From NCBI GenBank assembly GCA_003647385.1, contig QMMT01000160.1:1-5688 (forward strand): a stretch of 5,688 nucleotides of DNA. Reading direction: 5' to 3'. Positions 1-5,672 of the stretch are shown one piece after another. A program made the position numbers and the translations under genes. The notes under the pieces were generated by a model. The model was not told the DNA's origin and made no database searches. It worked only from the letters and a program-made list of their open reading frames with translations. The stretch comes from Deltaproteobacteria bacterium (GTDB lineage: Bacteria > Desulfobacterota > Desulfobacteria > Desulfobacterales > Desulfobacteraceae). Every line of letters begins with the position of its first letter. Within the stretch, counting starts at the first letter, position 1.

Positions 1-845
1 GGCCTGTATTTAGACGTGTAACCCGGAATAAACCGGACCACAGCTCTGGAAAATAATCGTAAAAAAAAGATGACTCCCAGGCAGGCGATCACCGCAATCA
101 GAAGAAACAGTCCCCGCGTACGGAAAAAATTTTTTACTGAGACTTGAGATGTTTCAATTATGGACTCTTCCTCATTTTCTATTTCAGCCAGGCTCATGCC
201 CACAATTTCTGCTTTATTCAAAATCTGTTTTTCAACACTTTTCCATTCAGGCACGAGCTTTTCCAGATTTTTTTTCAGTTCCGGATCTTTTGTCTGTGAA
301 ATCAGCCGGGCAATATTCTGGTTGGCCTGTCTGGCAACAGGTGAAAGGCCTTGGTAATAGGAAAGTTCATCTTTTAATTTTGCTTTGTATCTTGCCTTGA
401 CTGTGAGTCTTTTTATTTCCCTGATCCCGGGTTTAATCAATCCAACCAGTTCATCCTGCCAGTCAAATGCTTCAGCTTTTTTTTCAGCAAATAGACCGAT
501 ATCAATACCCGTGGCAATCCGTTCAAAATCAGCGGAAGAAGCATTGAGCTGTTTATCAAGTTTTGCCAGTTCGGATTTTAATATTTTTTTTTCAGTATCA
601 GAACTGCTGTTCATCAGATTTTGATTTTTTTCTTTGATCCTCTGATTCAGATTTTTTTTCAACTCAATAATGGAATAAAGCATTTTTAAGGAAGCATCAC
701 TCCTGTCCACAGCCTGCTCTGCCGGGTTTTCCTCTTTCTCTTGATTTAAGGATGAAGCTTCAACTTTAGTATCACTGGCCAACGCAGTGTTGAAACAAAA
801 AAGAGATGAAAAAAGGATGAAAAAAACAATCAAACTACGCTGCAT
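1..845 (-). CDS. MscS-family mechanosensitive channel, N-terminal part (partial, runs off the window)
   Basis: Reading the minus strand from ATG at 845 gives 281 codons open to the window edge. An AGGAG-type ribosome binding site sits about 8 bases upstream of the ATG. Residues 1-23 form a signal peptide (hydrophobic core LIVFFILFSSLF, probable cleavage after ALA). Residues about 25-240 are charged, helical and coiled-coil-like, consistent with a periplasmic domain. A transmembrane helix follows at about 245-262 (after RTRG), then the beginning of a basic stretch. The block around residues 127-145 (FDWQDEL followed by a basic IKRLT stretch) resembles the leader domain I associate with large MscS-type channels of proteobacteria. 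The diagnostic pore helix and beta domain lie outside the window, so the family call rests on this leader and the architecture. Such channels release solutes on hypo-osmotic shock from the inner membrane. The gene is divergent from the panE-like gene. It could instead be another exported coiled-coil membrane protein. Confidence 0.65.
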   Translation of the reverse strand, partial: MQRSLIVFFILFSSLFCFNTALASDTKVEASSLNQEKEENPAEQAVDRSDASLKMLYSIIELKKNLNQRIKEKNQNLMNSSSDTEKKILKSELAKLDKQLNASSADFERIATGIDIGLFAEKKAEAFDWQDELVGLIKPGIREIKRLTVKARYKAKLKDELSYYQGLSPVARQANQNIARLISQTKDPELKKNLEKLVPEWKSVEKQILNKAEIVGMSLAEIENEEESIIETSQVSVKNFFRTRGLFLLIAVIACLGVIFFLRLFSRAVVRFIPGYTSKYR

Positions 846-903
846 GAGCGAAATCTCCTAATTAAAATAGTTATCTTTCCAAATAAAAATTATTTTCCCT
901 TAC

Positions 904-909
904 TTTATA
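904..909 (-). promoter_or_regulatory. Possible -10 element for the MscS-like gene
   Basis: On the minus strand this reads TATAAA, about 59 bases upstream of the start codon at 845. No good -35 hexamer lies at the standard spacing. However, the perfect inverted repeat at 920-947 sits immediately upstream, where an activator could substitute for a -35. This is a weak call based only on the hexamer and its position. Confidence 0.25.
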
Positions 910-919
910 TCCCTTATCT

Positions 920-947
920 GTTTTGACCATCATGTTCAAGTCAAAAC
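920..947. repeat. Perfect 8-bp inverted repeat, operator-like
   Basis: GTTTTGAC at 920-927 is mirrored exactly by GTCAAAAC at 940-947, with a 12-base spacer. No T-run follows, so it is unlikely to be a terminator, and its place between two divergent genes suggests a protein-binding dyad. The spacing does not match the compact CRP/FNR-type palindrome. Confidence 0.5.
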
Positions 948-984
948 TATCCGGTAAAGACTGACTGGAATAATGCAGCATACG

Positions 985-1011
985 TTTTGTAAAATTTACT
1001 TTTGTAAAATT
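985..1011. repeat. Direct repeat TTTTGTAAAATT, period 15
   Basis: The 12-mer occurs at 985-996 and again at 1000-1011, each followed by an AC dinucleotide within the next bases. Each copy contains a TTTT-GT-AAAA dyad. Tandem, nearly symmetrical AT-rich sites upstream of a gene are typical of repressor or activator binding, but low complexity could also explain them. Confidence 0.4.
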
Positions 1012-1028
1012 ACTATATTATGTTGGCG

Positions 1029-1057
1029 TTGACTGTGATACCACAATGTGATATTTT
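1029..1057 (+). promoter_or_regulatory. Possible sigma-70 promoter for the panE-like gene
   Basis: TTGACT at 1029-1034 (5 of 6 to the -35 consensus) is separated by exactly 17 bases from TATTTT at 1052-1057 (4 of 6 to the -10 consensus). The dyad TGTG-N4-CACA (1034-1045) and a TGTGATA direct repeat (1034-1040, 1047-1053) fall between and over the boxes, where an operator would act. The implied leader before the start at 1215 is about 150 bases, which is long and lowers confidence. Confidence 0.35.
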
Positions 1058-1148
1058 ATTGTCTTAATGATATTTTGCCCGTGTTATTGGAGTAAAAATT
1101 TGCCAACCAGTTGATCTCTTCGAATATTATTAAAAAGTGAACTATATG

Positions 1149-1166
1149 AGGAATCGAATAATTCCT
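1149..1166 (+). repeat. Small hairpin in the leader of the panE-like gene
   Basis: AGGAAT (1149-1154) pairs with ATTCCT (1161-1166) around a 6-base loop. A second small dyad, AAAAGT-TTT-ACTTTT (1189-1203), abuts the ribosome binding site at 1204-1209. Both are short and AT-rich, and no known riboswitch was recognised. Confidence 0.3.
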
Positions 1167-1214
1167 TGATTAGAGATGTTTATTAAAAAAAAGTTTTACT
1201 TTTAGGAGGTTCTG

Positions 1215-2159
1215 ATGCGTATTGCCATATTTGGTACTGGTGGTGTTGGTGGTTATTTTGGCGGGCGACTGGCTCAATCTGGAGCAGATGTTGTATTTAT
1301 TGCCCGCGGTGAACATCTGCAGGCTATGCGTGAGAATGGTCTCAAGATTGATAGCATAAAAGGCAATTTTGTTATACATTCAATCCAAGCCACTGATGAT
1401 CCAAACAAAATTGATCCTGTTGATGTGATACTGGTCTCGGTCAAGGCCTGGCAGGTACCAGAGGCAGCACAAGCCATGCGCCCGATGGTTGGACCAGAAA
1501 CAATTATTGTACCATTACTGAATGGAGTTGAGGCACCAACTCAACTGGCCGATGCACTTGGTACTGAACATGTGGTGGGCGGATTGTGTGGCATTATTAG
1601 TTTTGTTGCCGGGCCAGGCCATATACACCATGCGGGCGCAGATCCATTTATAAATTTTGGCGAGCTTGATAACAACCATAGTGAACGAGTTGAAAGTTTA
1701 CGCCGTGCCTTTGCACAAACAACAGGTATAACAGTAAAAATTCCTCCAGACATTCAGATTGCCATGTGGCGCAAATTCCTGCTGGTTGCCCCCTGGAGTG
1801 GAATAGGTGCGATAACGCGCGCACCATTGGGTACATTTCTTGACCTGCCTAAAACCCGTCAAATGTTAAAAGAAGTGATGCAAGAGGTTTTCAGCGTAGC
1901 CCAGGCCAGAGACATTGCTCTCCCAAATGATGTTGTTGAAAAAACATTAGCTTTTATGGATAGCTTGCCACCCAATGGAACAGCTTCTATGCAACGGGAT
2001 ATCATGGAAGGTCGTCCTTCAGAATTGGAAGCACAAAATGGGGCAGTAGTCCGTTTAGGTCAAGCAGTAGGAGTGGCAACCCCACTGAACACATTTATCT
2101 ATCATAGTCTATTGCCAATAGAGTTAAAGGCAACAGGCCAGATACAATTTCCGACTTAA
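1215..2159 (+). CDS. panE: 2-dehydropantoate 2-reductase (ketopantoate reductase, PanE/ApbA family)
   Basis: This 314-residue protein is complete and close to the usual family length. The family uses NADPH to reduce ketopantoate to pantoate in cytoplasmic pantothenate/CoA synthesis. The N-terminal Rossmann fold shows GTGGVGGYFGG at residues 7-17, with R31 after the second strand, as expected for NADP binding. Candidate active-site positions follow family landmarks: K77 in SVKAWQ, N103 in LLNG, K187 in MWRKF (equivalent to the catalytic lysine of E. coli PanE), and E270 in SELEAQNG (equivalent to REIDYING in E. coli). The ATG at 1215 is supported by AGGAGG at 1204-1209, 5 bases upstream. It stands alone: its upstream neighbour is divergent, and 99 bases separate it from the regulator downstream. 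No other pantothenate gene is present, so the in vivo substrate could be another 2-oxoacid; paralogues of this family are common. Confidence 0.88.
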   Translation: MRIAIFGTGGVGGYFGGRLAQSGADVVFIARGEHLQAMRENGLKIDSIKGNFVIHSIQATDDPNKIDPVDVILVSVKAWQVPEAAQAMRPMVGPETIIVPLLNGVEAPTQLADALGTEHVVGGLCGIISFVAGPGHIHHAGADPFINFGELDNNHSERVESLRRAFAQTTGITVKIPPDIQIAMWRKFLLVAPWSGIGAITRAPLGTFLDLPKTRQMLKEVMQEVFSVAQARDIALPNDVVEKTLAFMDSLPPNGTASMQRDIMEGRPSELEAQNGAVVRLGQAVGVATPLNTFIYHSLLPIELKATGQIQFPT

Positions 2160-2217
2160 TGGTTTTCTATCAGCTTTAGTACTGACAAAAAATTAAGCAA
2201 TAAGTCCGGAAATATTT

Positions 2218-2247
2218 TTTTTGGAATATAATATTACTTTTTGGAAT
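2218..2247. repeat. Direct repeat TTTTTGGAAT, period 20, flanking a -10 box
   Basis: The 10-mer occurs at 2218-2227 and 2238-2247, two helical turns apart, with the TATAAT hexamer beginning inside the first copy. This would place the sites on one face of the helix over the regulator gene's presumed promoter, consistent with an operator. Confidence 0.4.
2227..2232 (+). promoter_or_regulatory. Consensus -10 box for the sigma-54 activator gene
   Basis: A perfect TATAAT lies 26 bases before the start codon at 2259. The sequence one spacer upstream (near 2204-2209) does not resemble TTGACA, and no extended -10 TG is present, so transcription may need an activator or be weak. The implied leader is only about 20 bases. 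Confidence 0.4.
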
Positions 2248-2258
2248 TTGAACTCTAA

Positions 2259-3647
2259 ATGAATGACATTGCAAAAATGATTCGAGAAGATAATCTTGTG
2301 AGTGCCCTCATGGATTCTTTTCCTTGCGGTGTTTTTGTTGTTGATGAGCAAGGTCGCGCTCAGGCTATAAATGACACGGTTGAGCGTGTGTTAGGTGTTC
2401 CTGAAAAGGATATTATAGGAAAAGGAAGTGGAGAAGCTCTTGGATGTATCAATGCACTTGATAATCCAAAAGGGTGCGGTTCCGGGCAGAGTTGCAATAG
2501 TTGTACACTTCGAAAACTGGCAGAGAGGACAATTTTTAAGAATCAGAAACAGAAAATGAGGGTAAGCCTTCAAATTCTCATCAAGGGCCAGGTCCGAGAT
2601 GTTGCTCTAATGCTCAGTTCAGTTCCTGCCATTATTAAGAATAAGCGTTTTGCAATTCTTATCCTTGTAGATGTGAGCAAATTGGCAGCCTTCTCTCCAA
2701 TTGAAACAGAAGATGGGTTCAGGGGAATAGTAGGCAGGGATAAGAGAATATTGAGCGTATTTGACACGATCAGGCAGGTGGCACACTCAGATGCGCCTGC
2801 ACTGATTCAAGGAGCGACCGGAACAGGAAAGGAACTGGTGGCCATGGCCATCCACAAGGAAAGTCGACGTGCCCGTAATCATTTTGTACCGGTCAACTGC
2901 GGTGCTATACCAGAAGGTATACTCGAGTCAGAACTTTTTGGTCACGTCAAAGGCGCTTTCACCGGTGCAATACGAGGGAAAAAGGGATATTTTGAGTTAG
3001 CCGATGGGGGGACCATCTTTCTTGACGAAGTAGGGGAGATGAGCCCCAAGACACAGGTGAAACTGTTGAGAGTTCTTCAGGATGGAAAATTTGAGCGTGT
3101 GGGAAGCGAAAAAACTATTCATATGGATGTACGAGTAATCAGTGCAACTAACAAGAAGCTGGAACAAGAGGTTAGAACCGGGCGCTTCAGAAAAGACCTG
3201 TATTATCGCCTGTGCGTGATACCCATCACTCTTCCGCCTTTACGGGAAAGACGTGGGGATATCCCGCTTTTGGTCGAACATTTCCTCTCCCACTACACCC
3301 AGGGACCTGAACACGAAAATGCTATTCTTATTCCAACTGCCCTTTCCATACTTATGGCACACTCCTGGCCCGGAAATATTCGAGAACTCCAAAATGTGTT
3401 ACAGTTCGCTCTGATAAAGTCCGGGGGACATTTGATAGAACCGGAACATCTTTGTCCTCCACTTTCTGAGGTTATTCCCTCATCTTCAACTCTTATGGTG
3501 CAAAATCGTGGACAAAAGCTTAATGTGACAAATGTGACCAAAGCTTTGAAAAAAACAGATGGGAACAGGAAACTGGCTGCTGCAATCCTCGGTGTATCCC
3601 GATCCACGCTGTATCGTTTTTTTGATAGACAAGAAAACCAAATGTGA
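2259..3647 (+). CDS. Sigma-54-dependent Fis-family transcriptional activator with Cys-rich PAS-like sensor
   Basis: This 462-residue protein is a complete bacterial enhancer-binding protein that remodels sigma-54 RNA polymerase. Residues about 10-140 form a PAS-like sensor with five cysteines (C23, C63, C73, C79, C82); the last four are clustered and could bind a metal or Fe-S centre. Residues about 155-385 are the AAA+ domain: Walker A GATGTGKE at 185-192, sigma-54-contacting GAFTGA at 232-237, Walker B FLDE at 254-257, arginine-finger region FRKDLYYRL at 310-318, and sensor II WPGNIREL at 370-377. The Fis-type helix-turn-helix is at about 435-456 (GNRKLAAAILGVS). There is no response-regulator receiver domain, so it probably senses its signal directly. 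Start at 2259 fits the domain length, but only a weak GGAA at 2243-2246 precedes it; M7 at 2277 is possible. Walker A has Ala where Glu is more usual. The likely target is the operon beginning at 3911. Confidence 0.93.
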   Translation: MNDIAKMIREDNLVSALMDSFPCGVFVVDEQGRAQAINDTVERVLGVPEKDIIGKGSGEALGCINALDNPKGCGSGQSCNSCTLRKLAERTIFKNQKQKMRVSLQILIKGQVRDVALMLSSVPAIIKNKRFAILILVDVSKLAAFSPIETEDGFRGIVGRDKRILSVFDTIRQVAHSDAPALIQGATGTGKELVAMAIHKESRRARNHFVPVNCGAIPEGILESELFGHVKGAFTGAIRGKKGYFELADGGTIFLDEVGEMSPKTQVKLLRVLQDGKFERVGSEKTIHMDVRVISATNKKLEQEVRTGRFRKDLYYRLCVIPITLPPLRERRGDIPLLVEHFLSHYTQGPEHENAILIPTALSILMAHSWPGNIRELQNVLQFALIKSGGHLIEPEHLCPPLSEVIPSSSTLMVQNRGQKLNVTNVTKALKKTDGNRKLAAAILGVSRSTLYRFFDRQENQM

Positions 3648-3678
3648 TTAAAATCCGACTTTTTTCTCATTTAATCAC
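3644..3678. repeat. 9-bp perfect inverted repeat over the stop codon
   Basis: GTGATTAAA (3644-3652, containing the TGA stop) is the exact complement of TTTAATCAC (3670-3678). The 17-base loop contains a run of six T. Because the T-run is in the loop rather than after the stem, and the stem is AT-rich, it is not a standard intrinsic terminator. It may be an mRNA 3' end structure or a binding site. Confidence 0.4.
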
Positions 3679-3705
3679 TGAGATTATCCGGTAAACCAAT
3701 GTTGT

Positions 3706-3762
3706 GACATAGTGTCGTATATGTCCCGGGTGTCCCACTATTGTCCTCTGCTACAAATTGTC
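3706..3762. repeat. Cluster of TGTC/GACA half-sites, candidate upstream activating sequence
   Basis: TGTC occurs at 3713, 3722, 3731, 3742 and 3759, with the inverted form GACA at 3706. The first copy forms the dyad GACA-TAG-TGTC (3706-3716). Copies at 3722 and 3731 extend to TGTCCC and are 9 bases apart. ATAGTG (3709-3714) is also mirrored by CACTAT (3736-3741). The cluster lies about 85-140 bases upstream of the sigma-54-like promoter, the usual range for activator sites. Confidence 0.5.
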
Positions 3763-3841
3763 TGGATATCTTCAGATTAAAGAGCACTCAAAATCTTAGT
3801 GTAATTTCAGTTAGTTACATTTATTGAAACAGCACCAAAAC

Positions 3842-3870
3842 AGATGGTATCCATCTTGTATAGATACAAG
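3842..3870. repeat. Two overlapping perfect palindromes at the presumed promoter
   Basis: AGATGG-TAT-CCATCT (3842-3856) has 6-bp arms and CTTGTAT-AG-ATACAAG (3855-3870) has 7-bp arms; they share two bases. They cover the sigma-54-like -24/-12 element and the expected start site. They could be overlapping operators, or if transcription starts upstream, competing RNA hairpins ahead of the ribosome binding site. Confidence 0.55.
3845..3860 (+). promoter_or_regulatory. Candidate sigma-54 (-24/-12) promoter
   Basis: TGGTAT-N5-TTGTA matches the TGGCAC-N5-TTGCA consensus at 8 of 11 fixed positions with exact spacing; the -12 GC is GT. It implies a start near 3871 and a 5' leader of about 40 bases before ATG at 3911. 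It is the best-spaced match in this gap, and the context (an adjacent sigma-54 activator gene) raises its plausibility, but the -12 deviation is a real weakness. Confidence 0.4.
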
Positions 3871-3896
3871 TAAAAAAGGCGTGATTATTGATTATG

Positions 3897-3902
3897 AAGG
3901 AG
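3897..3902 (+). promoter_or_regulatory. Ribosome binding site fixing the start at 3911
   Basis: AAGGAG lies 8 bases before ATG at 3911. The longer reading from TTG at 3824 has no comparable site and would run through the promoter palindromes, so 3911 is preferred. Confidence 0.85.
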
Positions 3903-3910
3903 AAAAAACT

Positions 3911-5140
3911 ATGAGTAAACAAATTGATAACTCAAAATACAGGAAAACAAAACTTAAAGAAATTATTTTAAAACTGCATGGAGGAGAATCACAAAAGACC
4001 GTTAAGCAGGAACTTTTAAATAGCCTTGGGAACATACCCTATGGGGAAGTAATAGAGGTTGAACAAGAGCTCATTGAAGAAGGGCTGCCTGAGCAGGAGA
4101 TCTTAAAACTTTGCGATGCCCATTCAGCAGTCTTAAAAGACAACATTAATCTTTCAACATCAAAACAGGTACCTGAAGGACACCCGGTTGATGTCCTTGT
4201 TCAGGAAAATAAAGCATTAAAACAGGTAACCGATAAAATTCTTAAATTATTGTCATCGCTGAAAGATTTAAAAAAAACACAACTTTTACAGACTTGCCTG
4301 AGCCTTATGGAATTGTTCAATCAGCTTATTGATGTTGACAAACATTATCAGCGCAAAGAATACCTTCTTTTCCCTTATCTTGAGAAGACAGGAGTTACAG
4401 GACCTCCCAAGGTCATGTGGGGCAAACATGATGAAACAAGGGATTTGCTCAAAGGAAGCCTTGAGATACTGGATACAAAAAATATTACTAAAGAAGATCT
4501 TTGGGCTTCAAGTCAGATCATTTTACAGCAGGCAGTAACCGGTGTTGCAGAAATGATCATAAAAGAAGAGCAGATTCTGTTCCCAATGTTAATGGACACC
4601 CTGTCAGATAATGACTGGAATGAAATCCAGAATCAATCTCTTGAAATAGGCTATTGCCTGTATGATCCACCAAAAGAGTGGAAACCTGAAGGTCTGAAAA
4701 CAGATACAGACGACAAAATCCAGAAACAGGGTATTAATATTCAGCTTCCATCCGGCAGTTTTTCAATCAATGATCTGTTGACAATTTTAAATACATTACC
4801 GTTTGATATGACTTTTGTGAACAAAGACGACAAAGTGAAATATTTTTCTCAAAGTGAAGAGAGGATATTCCAGAGGAACCGGGCCATTTTAAATCGTGAT
4901 GTACGACATTGCCATCCACCTGCAAGCGCCCATATCGTTGATAAAATACTTGAAGATTTTAAAAGTGGAAAACAAACCAGAGCGCCATTCTGGATCAATA
5001 TGGGGGGCAGATTTATCCACATTGAATATTTTGCTCTGCACAATGATAAGGGAGAGTACTCAGGCACCTTGGAAGTTTCACAGGATCTCACCGAGCTCAG
5101 AAAACTTGAGGGTGATCAACGCATATTATCATATAAATAA
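3911..5140 (+). CDS. DUF438 - hemerythrin - PAS domain protein
   Basis: From ATG at 3911 the protein has 409 residues and matches the three-part DUF438 family (COG2461-like). Residues about 12-80 are DUF438 (LKEIILKLHGGES; EQELIEEGLPEQEILKLCDAH). Residues about 88-235 form a hemerythrin/HHE four-helix bundle with candidate iron ligands H91, H145 and E150 in HYQRKE, H173 in GKHDE, and E219/E220 in KEEQILFPM. Residues about 283-400 are a C-terminal PAS domain with an unusual RHCHPP segment at 332-337 and a FWINMGGRFIHIEYFAL core. There is no signal peptide or transmembrane helix, so it is probably cytoplasmic. The family is thought to bind a di-iron or similar centre and sense or repair redox damage, but no reaction is established. 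It leads an operon: the next gene starts 11 bases after its stop, and its stop codon overlaps that gene's AAAGGA site. Confidence 0.9.
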   Translation: MSKQIDNSKYRKTKLKEIILKLHGGESQKTVKQELLNSLGNIPYGEVIEVEQELIEEGLPEQEILKLCDAHSAVLKDNINLSTSKQVPEGHPVDVLVQENKALKQVTDKILKLLSSLKDLKKTQLLQTCLSLMELFNQLIDVDKHYQRKEYLLFPYLEKTGVTGPPKVMWGKHDETRDLLKGSLEILDTKNITKEDLWASSQIILQQAVTGVAEMIIKEEQILFPMLMDTLSDNDWNEIQNQSLEIGYCLYDPPKEWKPEGLKTDTDDKIQKQGINIQLPSGSFSINDLLTILNTLPFDMTFVNKDDKVKYFSQSEERIFQRNRAILNRDVRHCHPPASAHIVDKILEDFKSGKQTRAPFWINMGGRFIHIEYFALHNDKGEYSGTLEVSQDLTELRKLEGDQRILSYK

Positions 5141-5151
5141 AGGATACGACG

Positions 5152-5667
5152 ATGAATGATCTGATTATTTCACCCAAAACAAAAGTACTGCAGCTTATTG
5201 AAGCCTATCCACAACTTGAAGATGTATTAATTGAATATGCACCTGCATTTAAAAAATTGAAAAACCCGGTACTTCGAAAAACTGTTGCAAGGATTGCTAC
5301 ATTGCAGCAGGCAGCAGCAGTCGGCAATGTAAAAGTTGAAAATTTGATTAACCATTTGAGAAAGGAAGTGGGCCAGGATTTATATAGTGGAACATCTTCT
5401 ACAGAGTACACCACCCAAAAACCGGACTGGTTTGATGAAGCATTAATTAAATTAAAATTTAATGCAAAAAAAATGTTGGCAACTGGTGAACAACCTGTTC
5501 ACCAGGTTATTTCCGATTTGGATACCATGGGTAAAGATGAGATATATAAACTGATTGCCCCTTTTTTACCGGCCCCGCTTATTGATAAAGCAACAAGTCT
5601 GAAAATAAGGCATTGGGTTGAAAAAATAAATGATGAAGAATTCAACGTTTACTTTTATAAAGGATAA
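5152..5667 (+). CDS. DUF1858 - DUF2249 domain protein
   Basis: This 171-residue, probably cytoplasmic protein has two modules. Residues about 6-75 resemble DUF1858, the helical domain related to the ScdA N-terminal domain (KVLQLIEAYPQLEDVLIEYAPAFKKL, then NPVLRKTVARIATLQQAAAVGNV, given here as two separate blocks). Residues about 90-168 resemble DUF2249 (PDWFDEA, then DLDTMGKDEIYKLIAPFLPA, PLIDKA, HWVEK). It contains no cysteine, so it cannot carry the CxxC-type motif of some relatives. The start is set by AAAGGA at 5139-5144, 8 bases before the ATG. It is translationally close to the DUF438-hemerythrin gene, suggesting equimolar production and possibly a complex that rebuilds a ScdA/YtfE-like architecture from two chains. 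No enzymatic role is known to me. Confidence 0.85.
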   Translation: MNDLIISPKTKVLQLIEAYPQLEDVLIEYAPAFKKLKNPVLRKTVARIATLQQAAAVGNVKVENLINHLRKEVGQDLYSGTSSTEYTTQKPDWFDEALIKLKFNAKKMLATGEQPVHQVISDLDTMGKDEIYKLIAPFLPAPLIDKATSLKIRHWVEKINDEEFNVYFYKG

Positions 5668-5672
5668 AAAAA

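Larger units (their letters stand above)
846..1214. other. Divergent intergenic region (369 bases, no gene)
   Basis: No convincing coding sequence or RNA gene was found here. The stretch is strongly AT-rich and separates two divergent genes. It contains a perfect 8-bp inverted repeat (920-947), a 12-bp direct repeat (985-1011), a TGTGATA direct repeat with an embedded dyad (1034-1053), a possible sigma-70 promoter for the plus-strand gene, a small hairpin (1149-1166), and a strong AGGAGG site at 1204-1209. It most likely carries promoters and operators for both flanking genes. Confidence 0.7.
3648..3910 (+). promoter_or_regulatory. Regulatory region between the activator and its probable target operon
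   Basis: These 263 bases contain no gene. In order they hold the second arm of the stop-codon inverted repeat, a cluster of TGTC/GACA half-sites (3706-3762), a weak IHF-like match (3805-3817, 7 of 9 fixed positions), two overlapping palindromes (3842-3870) containing a sigma-54-like promoter, and a clear ribosome binding site. This order matches a sigma-54 promoter with upstream activator sites and an optional bending site. The assignment is inferred from layout. Confidence 0.55.

Noticed and set aside
149..624. Plus-strand open frames at 149-400, 160-357 and 385-624
   Set aside because: They are antisense to the long minus-strand frame 845-1, which has a signal peptide, transmembrane helix and ribosome binding site; the plus-strand products are low-complexity Ser/Phe-rich.
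1088..1103. Sigma-54 promoter TGGAG...TTTGC upstream of panE
   Set aside because: The distance between GG and GC is 11 instead of 10 bases, and the -24 box lacks CAC; sigma-54 spacing is strict.
3293..3670. Minus-strand frame of 125 codons
   Set aside because: It lies opposite the AAA+/HTH coding sequence, has no recognisable domain and is a shadow of the strong plus-strand gene.
948..3695. Shared 11-mer TATCCGGTAAA at 948-958 and 3685-3695 in two intergenic regions
   Set aside because: A few 11-base matches are expected by chance in a window of this size, and the contexts differ.
3706..3745. NorR-type operator (GT-N7-AC)
   Set aside because: No GT and AC in this cluster stand at the required spacing, so direct assignment of the adjacent activator as NorR is not supported; its sensor domain also lacks a GAF-like pattern.
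3855..3870. Intrinsic terminator at the CTTGTAT/ATACAAG palindrome
   Set aside because: The loop would be only 2 bases and no T-run follows; it is better explained as a DNA-level dyad.
3824..3910. TTG start at 3824 giving a longer DUF438 protein
   Set aside because: There is no ribosome binding site there, the added residues do not resemble the family N-terminus, and the segment overlaps the promoter palindromes; ATG 3911 has AAGGAG at ideal spacing.
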